Of a stretch of DNA of 59,254 nucleotides, positions 6,976 to 13,706 are shown piece after piece; within the stretch, counting starts at the first letter, position 1, and each line of letters opens with the position of its first letter. The position numbers and the translations under genes were made by a program. The notes under the pieces are model-generated. The model was not told the DNA's origin. It worked only from the letters and a program-made list of their open reading frames with translations, and did no database searches. The DNA is from a virus, in the IMG/VR virus record IMGVR_UViG_3300023097_000063, positions 1-59,254 of that record, one strand, 5' to 3'.

Positions 6976-7986
6976 TTGAAGCCCCGACACATCGCCGTCC
7001 TCACCACGGCAGCCGCCCTCACCACCGGCATGCTCCTCACCCCACTCACGGCCACCGCGGGCACCGGCAACCGCACCTGCCCGCCCGTCACCCACAAGAA
7101 CACCGACGGCTGGACGACCGCCGCCGGCGGCATGGTCGCCCTGCACGCGTCGAAGGGGATCGTGCTGAAGACCGGGGCGTCGAACGACGACAAGGTCTCC
7201 TGGATCCAGTCCACCGGCGACGTCGGTGTGGACAAGCTGGGGCAGCTGGCCTACCAGACCGAGACCGTCACCGGGCACAACAACCAGGAGGCTCTTCCCG
7301 GGTACGTGCTGCGGGTCGACCTCAACGACGACGGCACGAATGACACCCACTTGATGTACGAGCCCTACTGGAACACGTCCACCGGGGCCGGCCTCTCCGG
7401 CAAGCCGAGTGGCTCGACGACTGTGTGGGACGTCGACGGCGGCGTGTTCTGGTCGTCGACGACGTTCGGTACCGCCCCGAACGAGGTGACGGCGGGTTCG
7501 GGTGGGCCGCCGTTCTACACCCTGACGCAGATCAAGGGCATGTTCCCGGCGGCGGTCGTGACCGGGTACGGGATCAACCTGGGCACGTACAACCAGAACG
7601 TGGCCGCCCGGGTGAACGATGTCCGGTTCGGGTGTGTGAAGCACGAGTGGCTGCCGGCGCCGGTCCAGCCGACCGGTACGCCGACCGGCACGGCCACGGG
7701 TACGCCTTCCGCGACGCCGACGGGGAGCCCGACGAAGTCTCCGACCGGGTCGCCGTCGGTGACGCCTTCTGGCACCAAGTCGCCCACGGCGAGCGCGTCT
7801 GTGACGCCGACCGGCTCGGTGTCGGCGTCGTCGGTGGTGATCGTTCCGGCGGGTAACGGCGGGGAGGCGCTGCCGGTGACGGGTTCCAAGCCGCTGGCGC
7901 TGGTGTGGGTGGGTCTGGGCCTGTTGGCGGCGGGTGTGGTGTTCGTGCTGGTGCTGCGGTCGCGGCGGACGAAGTTCACCGCCTGA
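6976..7986 (+). CDS. secreted LPXTG-anchored surface protein
   Basis: The TTG at 6976 has AGGAAGAG upstream. The 336 residues begin with a Sec signal peptide (KPRH, then AVLTTAAALTTGMLLTPLTA, cleavage likely after TATA-G). A mostly beta ectodomain follows, with two cysteines (about residues 35 and 217). Next comes a Thr/Ser/Pro linker from about 225 to 290. A complete sortase signal ends the protein: LPVTG at about 299-303, hydrophobic helix, then RSRR. In Gram-positive bacteria this layout means covalent attachment to peptidoglycan by sortase. It stands alone and its GC content matches its neighbours. A role in surface change or superinfection exclusion is inference. Confidence 0.85.
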   Translation: MKPRHIAVLTTAAALTTGMLLTPLTATAGTGNRTCPPVTHKNTDGWTTAAGGMVALHASKGIVLKTGASNDDKVSWIQSTGDVGVDKLGQLAYQTETVTGHNNQEALPGYVLRVDLNDDGTNDTHLMYEPYWNTSTGAGLSGKPSGSTTVWDVDGGVFWSSTTFGTAPNEVTAGSGGPPFYTLTQIKGMFPAAVVTGYGINLGTYNQNVAARVNDVRFGCVKHEWLPAPVQPTGTPTGTATGTPSATPTGSPTKSPTGSPSVTPSGTKSPTASASVTPTGSVSASSVVIVPAGNGGEALPVTGSKPLALVWVGLGLLAAGVVFVLVLRSRRTKFTA

Positions 7987-8079
7987 CGCCTGTTGATGTT
8001 GCGCGGGTGACTTAGGCCGTGTAGCGTCGGTGGTGAGGGTAGGGGTGAGGCCTGATCAGCCGAGCCGAAACGCCCTTTA

Positions 8080-8101
8080 CCAGGGTTGATCACCTGGTAG
8101 C
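8080..8101 (+). repeat. hairpin directly before the tRNA
   Basis: TACCAGG and CCTGGTA form a 7-bp stem around GTTGATCA and end at the first base of the tRNA. It could aid 5' processing or termination. The stretch 7987-8079 shows no gene. Confidence 0.4.
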
Positions 8102-8172
8102 GGTAGTAGCTCAGCGGATAGAGCGCCGGTCGCGTACCGGTTATGTCGGCGGTTCGAGTCCGTCCTACCGCA
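8100..8172 (+). tRNA. tRNA, probably Arg-like, anticodon uncertain
   Basis: A 73-nt cloverleaf: acceptor GCGGTAG pairs with CTACCGC, the D arm is GCTC/GAGC with loop AGCGGATA, and the T arm has TTCGAGT. The discriminator base is A and CCA is not encoded. The anticodon arm is irregular. The best fold, GCCGG/CCGGT with loop TCGCGTA, would give anticodon GCG and a C where U33 is expected. The D loop resembles actinobacterial tRNA-Arg. Identity should be treated as open. Confidence 0.75.
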
Positions 8173-8254
8173 CTCGTCCCTCTCCGGGACGTGGGTTGAT
8201 CGGAAGCAAGACGGCTGGAGCGTGTAGCCGCACGCAATGAAGGTCGGGACACCA

Positions 8255-8340
8255 GGGCCTGTAGCTCATCGGCAGAGCGCCGCGAACCACCCGTCCGGAC
8301 GGGCTCGCGGAGGTAGGCGGTTCGACTCCGCTCAGGCGCA
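8255..8340 (+). tRNA. tRNA-like gene with enlarged anticodon loop
   Basis: GGGCCTG opposes CAGGCGC (one mismatch) as acceptor stem. The D arm (GCTC, ATCGGCA, GAGC) and T arm (GGCGG, TTCGACT, CCGCT) are normal. The anticodon stem CCGCGA/TCGCGG encloses 19 nt instead of 7, including a perfect 14-nt palindrome (CCCGTCCGGACGGG). No standard anticodon can be placed, so this may be a decayed tRNA or a tRNA with an insertion at the anticodon. Confidence 0.5.
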
Positions 8341-8459
8341 CGACCGAAAGTGGTTCGTGGATGACACGCAGGTCGTACCGGAGGCACATGGAGCCGGACG
8401 CGCAGGAATCCGCCGAGAACGGCCTGAGAGCAGCCGTGACAGCCCGGAGAGACGGGCAG

Positions 8460-8519
8460 GTGGATGGTTTGGTATCTGATGCCGGGGCGTTCGGCCATCG
8501 TGGTCACCAGACCATCCAC
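8460..8519. repeat. long inverted repeat, structured RNA or operator
   Basis: GTGGATGGTTTGGT and ACCAGACCATCCAC are inverted copies (14 bp, one G-T pair) separated by about 32 bp. They lie between the tRNA pair and the next operon. The gap 8341-8621 has no convincing gene. The arm is too long for a simple terminator and lacks a T tract. Confidence 0.5.
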
Positions 8520-8552
8520 CACACCCCTTTCGACGGGACAGCAGCAAGTCAT

Positions 8553-8581
8553 GCCGGGCCCGTCTTGTCCACGGGCCCGGC
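8553..8581 (+). terminator. strong GC-rich hairpin
   Basis: GCCGGGCCCGT and ACGGGCCCGGC make a perfect 11-bp stem with a 7-nt loop (CTTGTCC). It ends 6 nt before the CAACGACC element of the next operon, so it may separate the tRNA transcript from that operon or overlap its promoter. Confidence 0.65.
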
Positions 8582-8586
8582 ACCCA

Positions 8587-8604
8587 CAACGACCCGACCT
8601 GACC
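8587..8604 (+). promoter_or_regulatory. CAACGACC start-associated element
   Basis: CAACGACCCGACCTGACC lies before TGAGGA and the GTG at 8622. No clear -10 box is visible because the hairpin occupies that place. It leads the rightward operon 8622-10358. Confidence 0.6.
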
Positions 8605-8621
8605 TGCGATAATGAGGAACC

Positions 8622-8795
8622 GTGCACACCATCCTCAACGCTCTTCTCCGCGCCCTCCTCTTCGTCTTCCCACCGCCCCCGCCACACCCGCCACAAGACG
8701 ACCTGATGGCGCTCGCGGACTGCCTCTACGACGACAACGCCACCATCCCCACCCACGACCTGCCCACCGCCGAGTTCCGAAAGGTCCTGCCGTGA
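8622..8795 (+). CDS. small hypothetical protein
   Basis: A GTG at 8622 (GAGGA upstream) opens 57 residues. A hydrophobic N-terminus (TILNALLRALLFVF) and a Pro/His stretch are followed by an acidic C-terminus (LADCLYDDNATIPTHDL). The TGA overlaps the next GTG by 4 bp. Too short to classify. Confidence 0.65.
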   Translation: MHTILNALLRALLFVFPPPPPHPPQDDLMALADCLYDDNATIPTHDLPTAEFRKVLP

Positions 8796-9058
8796 TCGTC
8801 CTGTTCCACGTGCTGGTGTTCGTGTTCACCGCCGTCCACCGCCTCCAGGCCGCCGCCGACACCGCCCGCACCGACCTGCGCGTCATCCAGGCCCAGCTCC
8901 ACCGGTGGGCGTACCCGAACCCGCTCCGCGCCGGCGACTACGTCTCCCGTCACCACCACTCGGACCGCAGCCGCCAGCTGCGCGCCTCGACGCTGCGGGC
9001 GTCGACCGTGCAGGCGTCCGCCGCCCCGTACTACGCGGTGTCCGGTGGTGGGCGGTGA
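8792..9058 (+). CDS. small membrane-anchored protein
   Basis: 88 residues from GTG 8792. The first 15 are hydrophobic (IVLFHVLVFVFTAVH). A helical, then Ser/Arg/His-rich cytoplasmic-type region follows. Start and stop both overlap neighbouring genes. The function is unknown. Confidence 0.65.
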   Translation: MIVLFHVLVFVFTAVHRLQAAADTARTDLRVIQAQLHRWAYPNPLRAGDYVSRHHHSDRSRQLRASTLRASTVQASAAPYYAVSGGGR

Positions 9059-9237
9059 GCTTCGACTGGGACGACAAGCTCCCGAACCCGCGTGAGCACG
9101 AGATCCGGCACCAGCGCCTGAACCGGGATGCGTTCACCGCGACCGTTCGTGGTGCAGCCGCCGGGTTGCTGCTCCTCGGTCTGCTGGCGGCGCCGCTGGT
9201 GTATGCGTCGCTGTCGTACGCGGAGCGTCTCCAGTGA
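9055..9237 (+). CDS. small membrane protein
   Basis: 60 residues from GTG 9055: a charged N-terminus (FDWDDKLPNPREHEIRHQR), then one transmembrane segment (GAAAGLLLLGLLAAPLVYAS). Coupled at both ends by GTGA overlaps. Confidence 0.7.
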   Translation: MSFDWDDKLPNPREHEIRHQRLNRDAFTATVRGAAAGLLLLGLLAAPLVYASLSYAERLQ

Positions 9238-9521
9238 GCCCCCGGCCGTCGGCCCTGCCCCTGGAGGCGCCGGTGGAGAGCATCGGGCATCTGGCCCTGG
9301 CGCTCGGCGGGATGGAGTCGTCGTTCACCGGCCAGCTGCTCCACCTGATCCCGAAGGGCGACCCGGTAAACCGGGCGCGGCTCGCGCTCGCGTTCCCGCG
9401 TGAGGTCGCCGCGTACGAGACGTGGATGGGCTTTCCGACCTGGCGTGGGTCGGAGAAACGGCCGCCGACCGTCGGAGAGCTGCTCACGGTCGTCGACAAG
9501 AACGGATGGGCCTGGGGATGA
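9234..9521 (+). CDS. hypothetical protein
   Basis: 95 residues from GTG 9234. Helical, with VESIGHLALALGGMESSFTG and FPREVAAYETWMGFPTWRGS. Part of the coupled operon. No known family. Confidence 0.7.
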   Translation: MSPRPSALPLEAPVESIGHLALALGGMESSFTGQLLHLIPKGDPVNRARLALAFPREVAAYETWMGFPTWRGSEKRPPTVGELLTVVDKNGWAWG

Positions 9522-9757
9522 GCGTCGTGCTGTACCTGGCCGTCGTGTACGTGTTCGGCGGGCTGGCGTGCGCGTTCACGGTCGCAGCATGGATGCTCGC
9601 TCACGCTGGCGGCGCGGGGTCTGAGGATGCGGAGACGCAGGCGGCGTGGGCGGAGGCTGATGCCGAGATCGCGGCCCAGGGCAGGCTGCTGGTGTTGGCG
9701 AAGGTCGCCGTGGGATGGCCGTGGTTCCTCGCGTCGACGGTGCGGGGTATGCGGTGA
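9518..9757 (+). CDS. membrane protein
   Basis: 79 residues from ATG 9518, chosen because it overlaps the upstream TGA. The first segment is transmembrane (VVLYLAVVYVFGGLACAFTV). A polar helix follows (EDAETQAAWAEADAEIA), then a second hydrophobic stretch (LAKVAVGWPWFLAS). Unknown function. Confidence 0.7.
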   Translation: MSVVLYLAVVYVFGGLACAFTVAAWMLAHAGGAGSEDAETQAAWAEADAEIAAQGRLLVLAKVAVGWPWFLASTVRGMR

Positions 9758-9993
9758 AGGTCCACGAGCTGTACACGCTGCTGGAGACCCACATCGGGTT
9801 CGGGCGTGGCGAAGATGACGTGTACGTGTACTTCGCTGACTGGGACGACATCGGCGGCCATGAGGGGCCGGTCGCCCCGCTGTTCGAATCGCATAACTGG
9901 GCGGTGACGGACATGAGCTGGACCGATGACCGGGACGCGTTCGTGACCCTGTCCATCGCACCCGAACCTGAGAGCAAGGAGACAACGACATGA
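9754..9993 (+). CDS. hypothetical acidic protein
   Basis: 79 residues from GTG 9754, which overlaps the upstream stop. It is acidic and beta-like (VYVYFADWDDIGGHEGPV, FVTLSIAPEPES). No known family. Confidence 0.7.
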   Translation: MKVHELYTLLETHIGFGRGEDDVYVYFADWDDIGGHEGPVAPLFESHNWAVTDMSWTDDRDAFVTLSIAPEPESKETTT

Positions 9994-10358
9994 TCGAGGA
10001 CACCAGCAAGCGCGACCCGCTCCTGAACATGGCCTTCCTGGCGAACCAGCCGGGTCGCGGGATCGAGGAGATGGAGGCGGCCGGTCAGGCGCAGCTCGTC
10101 AACTCGGCCATGATCCCCACCAAGCTGATCGGGTGCACCGAGGGAGACCTGATCGGAATCGGGTTCACGCTCGGCCCGCCGGACGCCACCGACCCCCTGT
10201 TCCGTCCCGCTGGACTCCCGGCCGGCTGGTCGCGGGAGGCGTCGGATCACGACATGTGGTCGTACCTGGTGGACGAGACCGGAACGCGCCGGTTCGGGAT
10301 GTTCTACAAGGCGGCGTTCTATGACCGGAGCGCGCACCTGCAGCCCTCCGAGGGCTGA
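9990..10358 (+). CDS. hypothetical protein
   Basis: 122 residues from ATG 9990 with AAGGAG well placed upstream. It contains LLNMAFLANQPGRGIEEMEA and a C-terminal mixed region (GTRRFGMFYKAAFYD). It ends the operon before a strong terminator. The ACAACGACATG at its start resembles the start-associated element, but the match is partial. Confidence 0.75.
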   Translation: MIEDTSKRDPLLNMAFLANQPGRGIEEMEAAGQAQLVNSAMIPTKLIGCTEGDLIGIGFTLGPPDATDPLFRPAGLPAGWSREASDHDMWSYLVDETGTRRFGMFYKAAFYDRSAHLQPSEG

Positions 10359-10408
10359 GCTTCCCACCCGCTTCGCACCACTTCACCTACTTCACCCCTT
10401 GTACCGCT

Positions 10409-10444
10409 GAGAGGCCCCGATCCCTGCACGGATCGGGGCCTCTC
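10409..10444. terminator. 15-bp perfect hairpin terminator
   Basis: GAGAGGCCCCGATCC and GGATCGGGGCCTCTC form a perfect 15-bp stem with a 6-nt loop. It closes the operon that ends at 10358. Confidence 0.8.
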
Positions 10445-10520
10445 CGTGCACCCCGGCCGGGAGTACGCTCCAGGCAAGAAAGGAGCAGGCGCGCGACTTT
10501 CTACGGGGGAGGGGGCAGGT

Positions 10521-10769
10521 TTGGAACGTCGTGGTCCCGGCAGGCCCCCCCACCCCGACCCAGGACGGTACGACCAGCGCACCTACACCCTCATCCACAC
10601 CTCCACGATCGGCATGTCCCGCACCGAACTCGCGGCCCTGGTGGGGGTGACGCCGGACAAGATGTATGCGGTGTTGTGCCGGCTGCGGTTGCAGGGGAGG
10701 ATCGAGCCGCCGTCGAACAACCGTTCGGCGGGCAGGTGGACTGCGGCTAGACCTCCGCGGGATGGGTAA
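10521..10769 (+). CDS. small winged-helix/HTH protein
   Basis: The frame is open from 10446. I prefer the TTG at 10521 because GGGAGGGGG lies 8-10 nt upstream. The 82 residues contain a helix-turn-helix (MSRTELAALVGVTPDKMYAV, then LCRLRLQGRI) and a basic tail. It probably binds DNA. A TACGCT -10-like box sits at about 10466. Confidence 0.6.
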   Translation: MERRGPGRPPHPDPGRYDQRTYTLIHTSTIGMSRTELAALVGVTPDKMYAVLCRLRLQGRIEPPSNNRSAGRWTAARPPRDG

Positions 10770-10814
10770 TACCGGCTATGTCGGGTGTTTCCCACGTGGA
10801 AGGGTTTGAGGATC

Positions 10815-11006
10815 ATGGCCGTCAAGAACGACAAGACCAGCAGCAGCGACAAGGACCAGAACGTCGAGAGCACCACCCCGGACCGCGGCGATGAGGTGTC
10901 GCCGGAGCAGCGCCTCGCGGAGACCGACCGTGGGCGTGAGACGGGTGACAACGGGCTGGGTGCGGCGATCGAGAACAGCCGCAGTGGGGGCCGTGACGAC
11001 TCCTGA
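10815..11006 (+). CDS. small disordered acidic protein
   Basis: 63 residues from ATG 10815 (GAGG upstream), made almost entirely of Asp, Glu, Ser, Thr and Lys (MAVKNDKTSSSDKDQNVEST). No fold is expected and the function is unknown. It has its own gap upstream and a large hairpin downstream. Confidence 0.6.
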   Translation: MAVKNDKTSSSDKDQNVESTTPDRGDEVSPEQRLAETDRGRETGDNGLGAAIENSRSGGRDDS

Positions 11007-11025
11007 CACAGGCTGTCGGGTGTGA

Positions 11026-11087
11026 GGGCCGCTGTTCCCCCTGCGCAGGTCCACGGGAAATGAACCGTGCGCTGGGGGCAGCGGCCC
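11026..11087. terminator. large multi-part hairpin
   Basis: GGGCCGCTG (11026-11034) pairs with CAGCGGCCC (11079-11087). Inside, CCCCC pairs with GGGGG and CACGG with CCGTG. A hairpin of about 60 nt results, just before the lysis genes. It could be a terminator or a control element in the lysis leader. Confidence 0.6.
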
Positions 11088-11120
11088 TCGGCATATCCAG
11101 ACGAAGGAGAGGAGCGGCGG

Positions 11121-12077
11121 ATGGCCACCTTGGCGACCGCGACCATGAGGTCCCTCGGGGCCCGATGGGTTGCGGCTATCGGCTCAGCGGAACTGTCCGG
11201 GATCGTCGGAGACGCAGCACATCAGACCGATCCTGGTAAGCACCTGTCCTGGAACGACAACGTCCGCCTGTTCGGGACGGGGGCGTGGCCGCTGCGGCAG
11301 GTGGCCGGCGACCGGAACCCGCCGAACAAGACGGCGGCGGCGGCGATCGACATCAAGATGAACGCCGTCGACATGAAACGGGTTCATAACCGGTTCATCG
11401 CGGTGTTCAACGCCCGGGCCCGGGATCCGCGGGCACGGTTCGTGACGGCCTTCAACGGCTACAACGGGACCGGGACGGCGCAGCGGTTCGATATGCAGAC
11501 CGGTGGGATCTCGTGGACGGACGACTCCCACAACTGGCATGAGCACGTCGAGGTCCCTTACGACCAGGTCGACAGTGTGCGCATGGTCGACGCGGTCATG
11601 TCGATCGTGGCCGGGGAGACCCTGGAGGCGTACGCGGCACGTACCGGCACCACCACGAGCACCGGCGGCGAGGACGCTTCCGGTGAGGAAGAGGTCCACA
11701 TGATCCCCATCCAGCTCCCCCGCGGCTTCGCGTTCGACGAGAAGGGCGGTCTCCTGGCCCGCGAGTACGCGATCAGCGTCCCGGTCGAACCGGCCGGGCA
11801 CGCCGGCAACCCGATCGTTGGGACGAAGAAGCTGTACCTGTCGTTCTCGTCCGACTTCAACGACAAGCCGATCCCGGTCCGGGTCGCGATCTGGAACGGC
11901 GCTGGCTGGACGGTGACGACGTTGCAGGTGAAGAAGGACGGCCGTAACGATGTGGCGGTCCCGCCGGTGAAGGGCCCGTCGGCGTACAACGTCAGCGTGG
12001 GCCGTGTGCGCCCGATGGCGACGACGGACGCAGCCGAGGCCACCTATCCGCTGTCCGTGCTCGTGACCGTCGCCTAG
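11121..12077 (+). CDS. endolysin, M15-type DD-peptidase-like
   Basis: AGGAGAGGAG precedes ATG 11121; 318 residues. Residues 30-145 carry the metal-peptidase pattern of VanY/M15 lysins: H34 and H41 (AAHQTDPGKHLSW), D77 (AAAAIDIK), and HNWHEHVEV at 138-146, where H140 and H142 would complete the zinc site. This domain cleaves peptidoglycan cross-links in the family. A Thr/Ser/Gly/Glu linker near 175-195 leads to a beta-rich C-terminal domain of about 120 residues, possibly for wall binding. The holin gene follows directly, which supports the lysis role. Confidence 0.8.
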   Translation: MATLATATMRSLGARWVAAIGSAELSGIVGDAAHQTDPGKHLSWNDNVRLFGTGAWPLRQVAGDRNPPNKTAAAAIDIKMNAVDMKRVHNRFIAVFNARARDPRARFVTAFNGYNGTGTAQRFDMQTGGISWTDDSHNWHEHVEVPYDQVDSVRMVDAVMSIVAGETLEAYAARTGTTTSTGGEDASGEEEVHMIPIQLPRGFAFDEKGGLLAREYAISVPVEPAGHAGNPIVGTKKLYLSFSSDFNDKPIPVRVAIWNGAGWTVTTLQVKKDGRNDVAVPPVKGPSAYNVSVGRVRPMATTDAAEATYPLSVLVTVA

Positions 12078-12086
12078 GAGGGTGTG

Positions 12087-12443
12087 ATGTCCGGAGGTCT
12101 GATATTCGGGCGGGAGCCTGCGACTCTCGCCGCCGCGTTCAAGGCCGCTGTCGCCTTGTTCGCGGCATTTTTTCTGCCCCTCAGCATCGAGCAACAGGGT
12201 GGGATCAACGCCTTGTTCGCCGCGGTCCTGGGCGTCGTCGTCGCGATGGCCGTGTCGGCGGAGAAGGCCCTGCCGCTGCTCCTCGGCCTGGTCGAGGCGG
12301 CCGTGTATCTCGGGGTGGCGTTCGGGTGGCAGGTGCCGGCTGACAGTCAGGCGCTGATCGTGGCGTTCACCGGGGCGGTGGTCGCGATCTGGACGCGGGA
12401 CAGGGTGACGGCGCCGATCGGCCCGGACGGAGCATGGCAGTGA
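12087..12443 (+). CDS. holin
   Basis: 118 residues from ATG 12087, with AGGAGG upstream (a GTG at 12084 is an alternative). There are about four hydrophobic segments (FKAAVALFAAFFLPLSI, INALFAAVLGVVVAMAV, ALPLLLGLVEAAVYLGVAFG, LIVAFTGAVVAIW) and a short polar tail. Size, membrane pattern and position after the endolysin gene make a holin the natural call. Confidence 0.75.
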   Translation: MSGGLIFGREPATLAAAFKAAVALFAAFFLPLSIEQQGGINALFAAVLGVVVAMAVSAEKALPLLLGLVEAAVYLGVAFGWQVPADSQALIVAFTGAVVAIWTRDRVTAPIGPDGAWQ

Positions 12444-12847
12444 AACTGGCCGGATGTGTGCTGATCAAGCACGGTGCGATGCTCCTGCTCCACCGGAACA
12501 CCGTGAAGCGTTGTCAGTGGGAGATCCCGGGCGGGAAGGTCGAAGACGGGGAAGCCCCGGTCGAGGCGGCGTTGCGGGAGCTGAAGGAGGAGACCGGCGT
12601 CTCGGCTCGGTCGCGGAGGCGGCTGGGTGGGCGTGAGTTCGTCGAGGACGGGCACACGCTGTCGTACGAGTGGTTCCTGGTCGAGGAGGAGTTTGTGGTT
12701 CCTCGGGTGCGGGAGCCGGAGACGTTCGACGGGTTCGGCTGGTTCACTCGCCGTGGTCTTGAGGGGTTGGAGGGTGCGTCTCCGAACCTGGTCAACTTCG
12801 TGGCTGCGGTAGGGGCCGGGGATGTGGTGGTGCCGTGGAGCGGGTGA
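12434..12847 (+). CDS. NUDIX hydrolase
   Basis: 137 residues from ATG 12434, overlapping the holin gene. A complete NUDIX box lies at residues 34-56 (G34, E40, R48-E49, E52-E53, G55). The N-terminal beta strands (LAGCVLIKHGAMLLLHRN) and IPGG are typical. The family hydrolyses nucleoside diphosphates linked to another group. In phages, roles in nucleotide-pool cleaning or removal of dNTP variants are known. The exact substrate cannot be read here. Its place in the lysis operon is unusual. Confidence 0.85.
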   Translation: MAVKLAGCVLIKHGAMLLLHRNTVKRCQWEIPGGKVEDGEAPVEAALRELKEETGVSARSRRRLGGREFVEDGHTLSYEWFLVEEEFVVPRVREPETFDGFGWFTRRGLEGLEGASPNLVNFVAAVGAGDVVVPWSG

Positions 12848-12876
12848 TCGTCGGCTAGATCGTCTCGTGGAATGAT

Positions 12877-12906
12877 GAAGGCCCGGCGCGTGAACGCCGG
12901 GCCTTC
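12877..12906 (+). terminator. rho-independent terminator of lysis operon
   Basis: GAAGGCCCGGCG and CGCCGGGCCTTC form a perfect 12-bp stem with a 6-nt loop, 30 bp after the NUDIX stop. Confidence 0.85.
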
Positions 12907-13027
12907 GATGCTCTACCGACCCCTCGACAAGGACGGCGCTCAGATGCCTATCGCTGAAAGGCTCCTGCGTGCAGTTTAACCATGCTCGGAGACGCCACTC
13001 AACCGTTCAAGCCCCTGCTAGCGCATC

Positions 13028-13360
13028 GTGAAAATCACGCATGCCGGGCGCCCTGATGGCGGCTACACCAAGATCCCCAATGCGTGGGTTCGCGACCCCA
13101 CGCTGTCTCTGCGCGGCTCACGGGTGCTCTTCTACCTCGCCTCCCACGCTGAGGGCTACGACCTGCCGGTGTCTCAGATGATCGCTGAGACCGGCCTGAG
13201 TCAGCGCACGATCAAGGCCGCGCTCCAGGATCTCGAAGACCACAAGCTGTTGCAGCGGCGGCAGGAACGCAATCCGGACGGCACCCACGGCGAAGTGACG
13301 TACATCGTTGGAACCGGGGTGCAGAATGTGCACCCCGGCGACGACCAGGACAAACAGTGA
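13028..13360 (+). CDS. HTH protein, replication-initiator-like
   Basis: 110 residues from GTG 13028, preceded by a locally AT-richer stretch. It opens with YTKIPNAWVRDPTLSLRG, then a helix-turn-helix (LPVSQMIAETGLSQRTIKAA) and LQDLEDHKLLQRRQ with a wing. This pattern is common in DNA-binding replication or plasmid-type proteins of actinobacteria. The C-terminus GVQNVHPGDDQDKQ is encoded by a palindrome that recurs in mirror image just after the gene. That supports a role tied to these sites, such as origin binding or autoregulation (inference). Confidence 0.75.
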   Translation: MKITHAGRPDGGYTKIPNAWVRDPTLSLRGSRVLFYLASHAEGYDLPVSQMIAETGLSQRTIKAALQDLEDHKLLQRRQERNPDGTHGEVTYIVGTGVQNVHPGDDQDKQ

Positions 13361-13406
13361 GTTTCCGCAGGTCGAGACCGGGGTGCACATTCTGCACCCC
13401 GGTCTC
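13314..13406. repeat. two mirrored palindromes at the 3' end of the HTH gene
   Basis: Copy 1: CCGGGGTGCA, loop GAATG, TGCACCCCGG (13314-13338), inside the coding end. Copy 2: GAGACCGGGGTGCA, loop CATTC, TGCACCCCGGTCTC (13374-13406), after the stop. Copy 2 is the exact reverse complement of copy 1 over the shared part, loop included. Copy 2 could also terminate transcription. Confidence 0.8.
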
Positions 13407-13706
13407 CTTACTTACTAAGAAGACCAAACATCAGAAGACCACCGGGGGGTGCCGCGCCCCCCGGAGCCCCCCAGGGCGGAACCCTTCGCTTCGCTACGGC
13501 TTCCACTGACAACCCGCTGCCGCCAGCTCCCGCGCGACCCGACCACCCCACTCGCCCCGCGTCTGGCGCCCACTGACCGCATGCGCGTGCGAAGACGACG
13601 CCCGACACCACCTCCCCCAAACAGCCCACCCCCGTTCGTACACTGACCCCCGAACAGCCGTCACGCGCACGCGTCAGATCCCCCGCCACAGGGAAGACTG
13701 GATGTT
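13407..13706. other. 300-bp non-coding gap with hairpin and direct repeat
   Basis: It starts with AGAAGACC twice, 14 bp apart, then a hairpin (CCGGGGGG, TGCCGCG, CCCCCCGG near 13441). GC-rich, Pro-coding-looking sequence follows with no supported start. I see no gene. The palindromes before it make this a candidate replication-origin or control region. Confidence 0.5.

Noticed and set aside
8361-8612. Plus-strand frame of 83 codons between the tRNA genes and the next operon
   Set aside because: It passes through the inverted repeat, the 11-bp hairpin and the start-associated element, so coding is unlikely.
7515-8756. 413-codon minus-strand open frame
   Set aside because: It runs through both tRNA genes, two hairpins and the antisense of the LPVTG gene; no motif or start signal supports it.
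9980-9992. ACAACGACATG as a further copy of the start-associated element
   Set aside because: Only the core partly matches, it follows the ribosome binding site instead of preceding it, and the gene lies within an operon.
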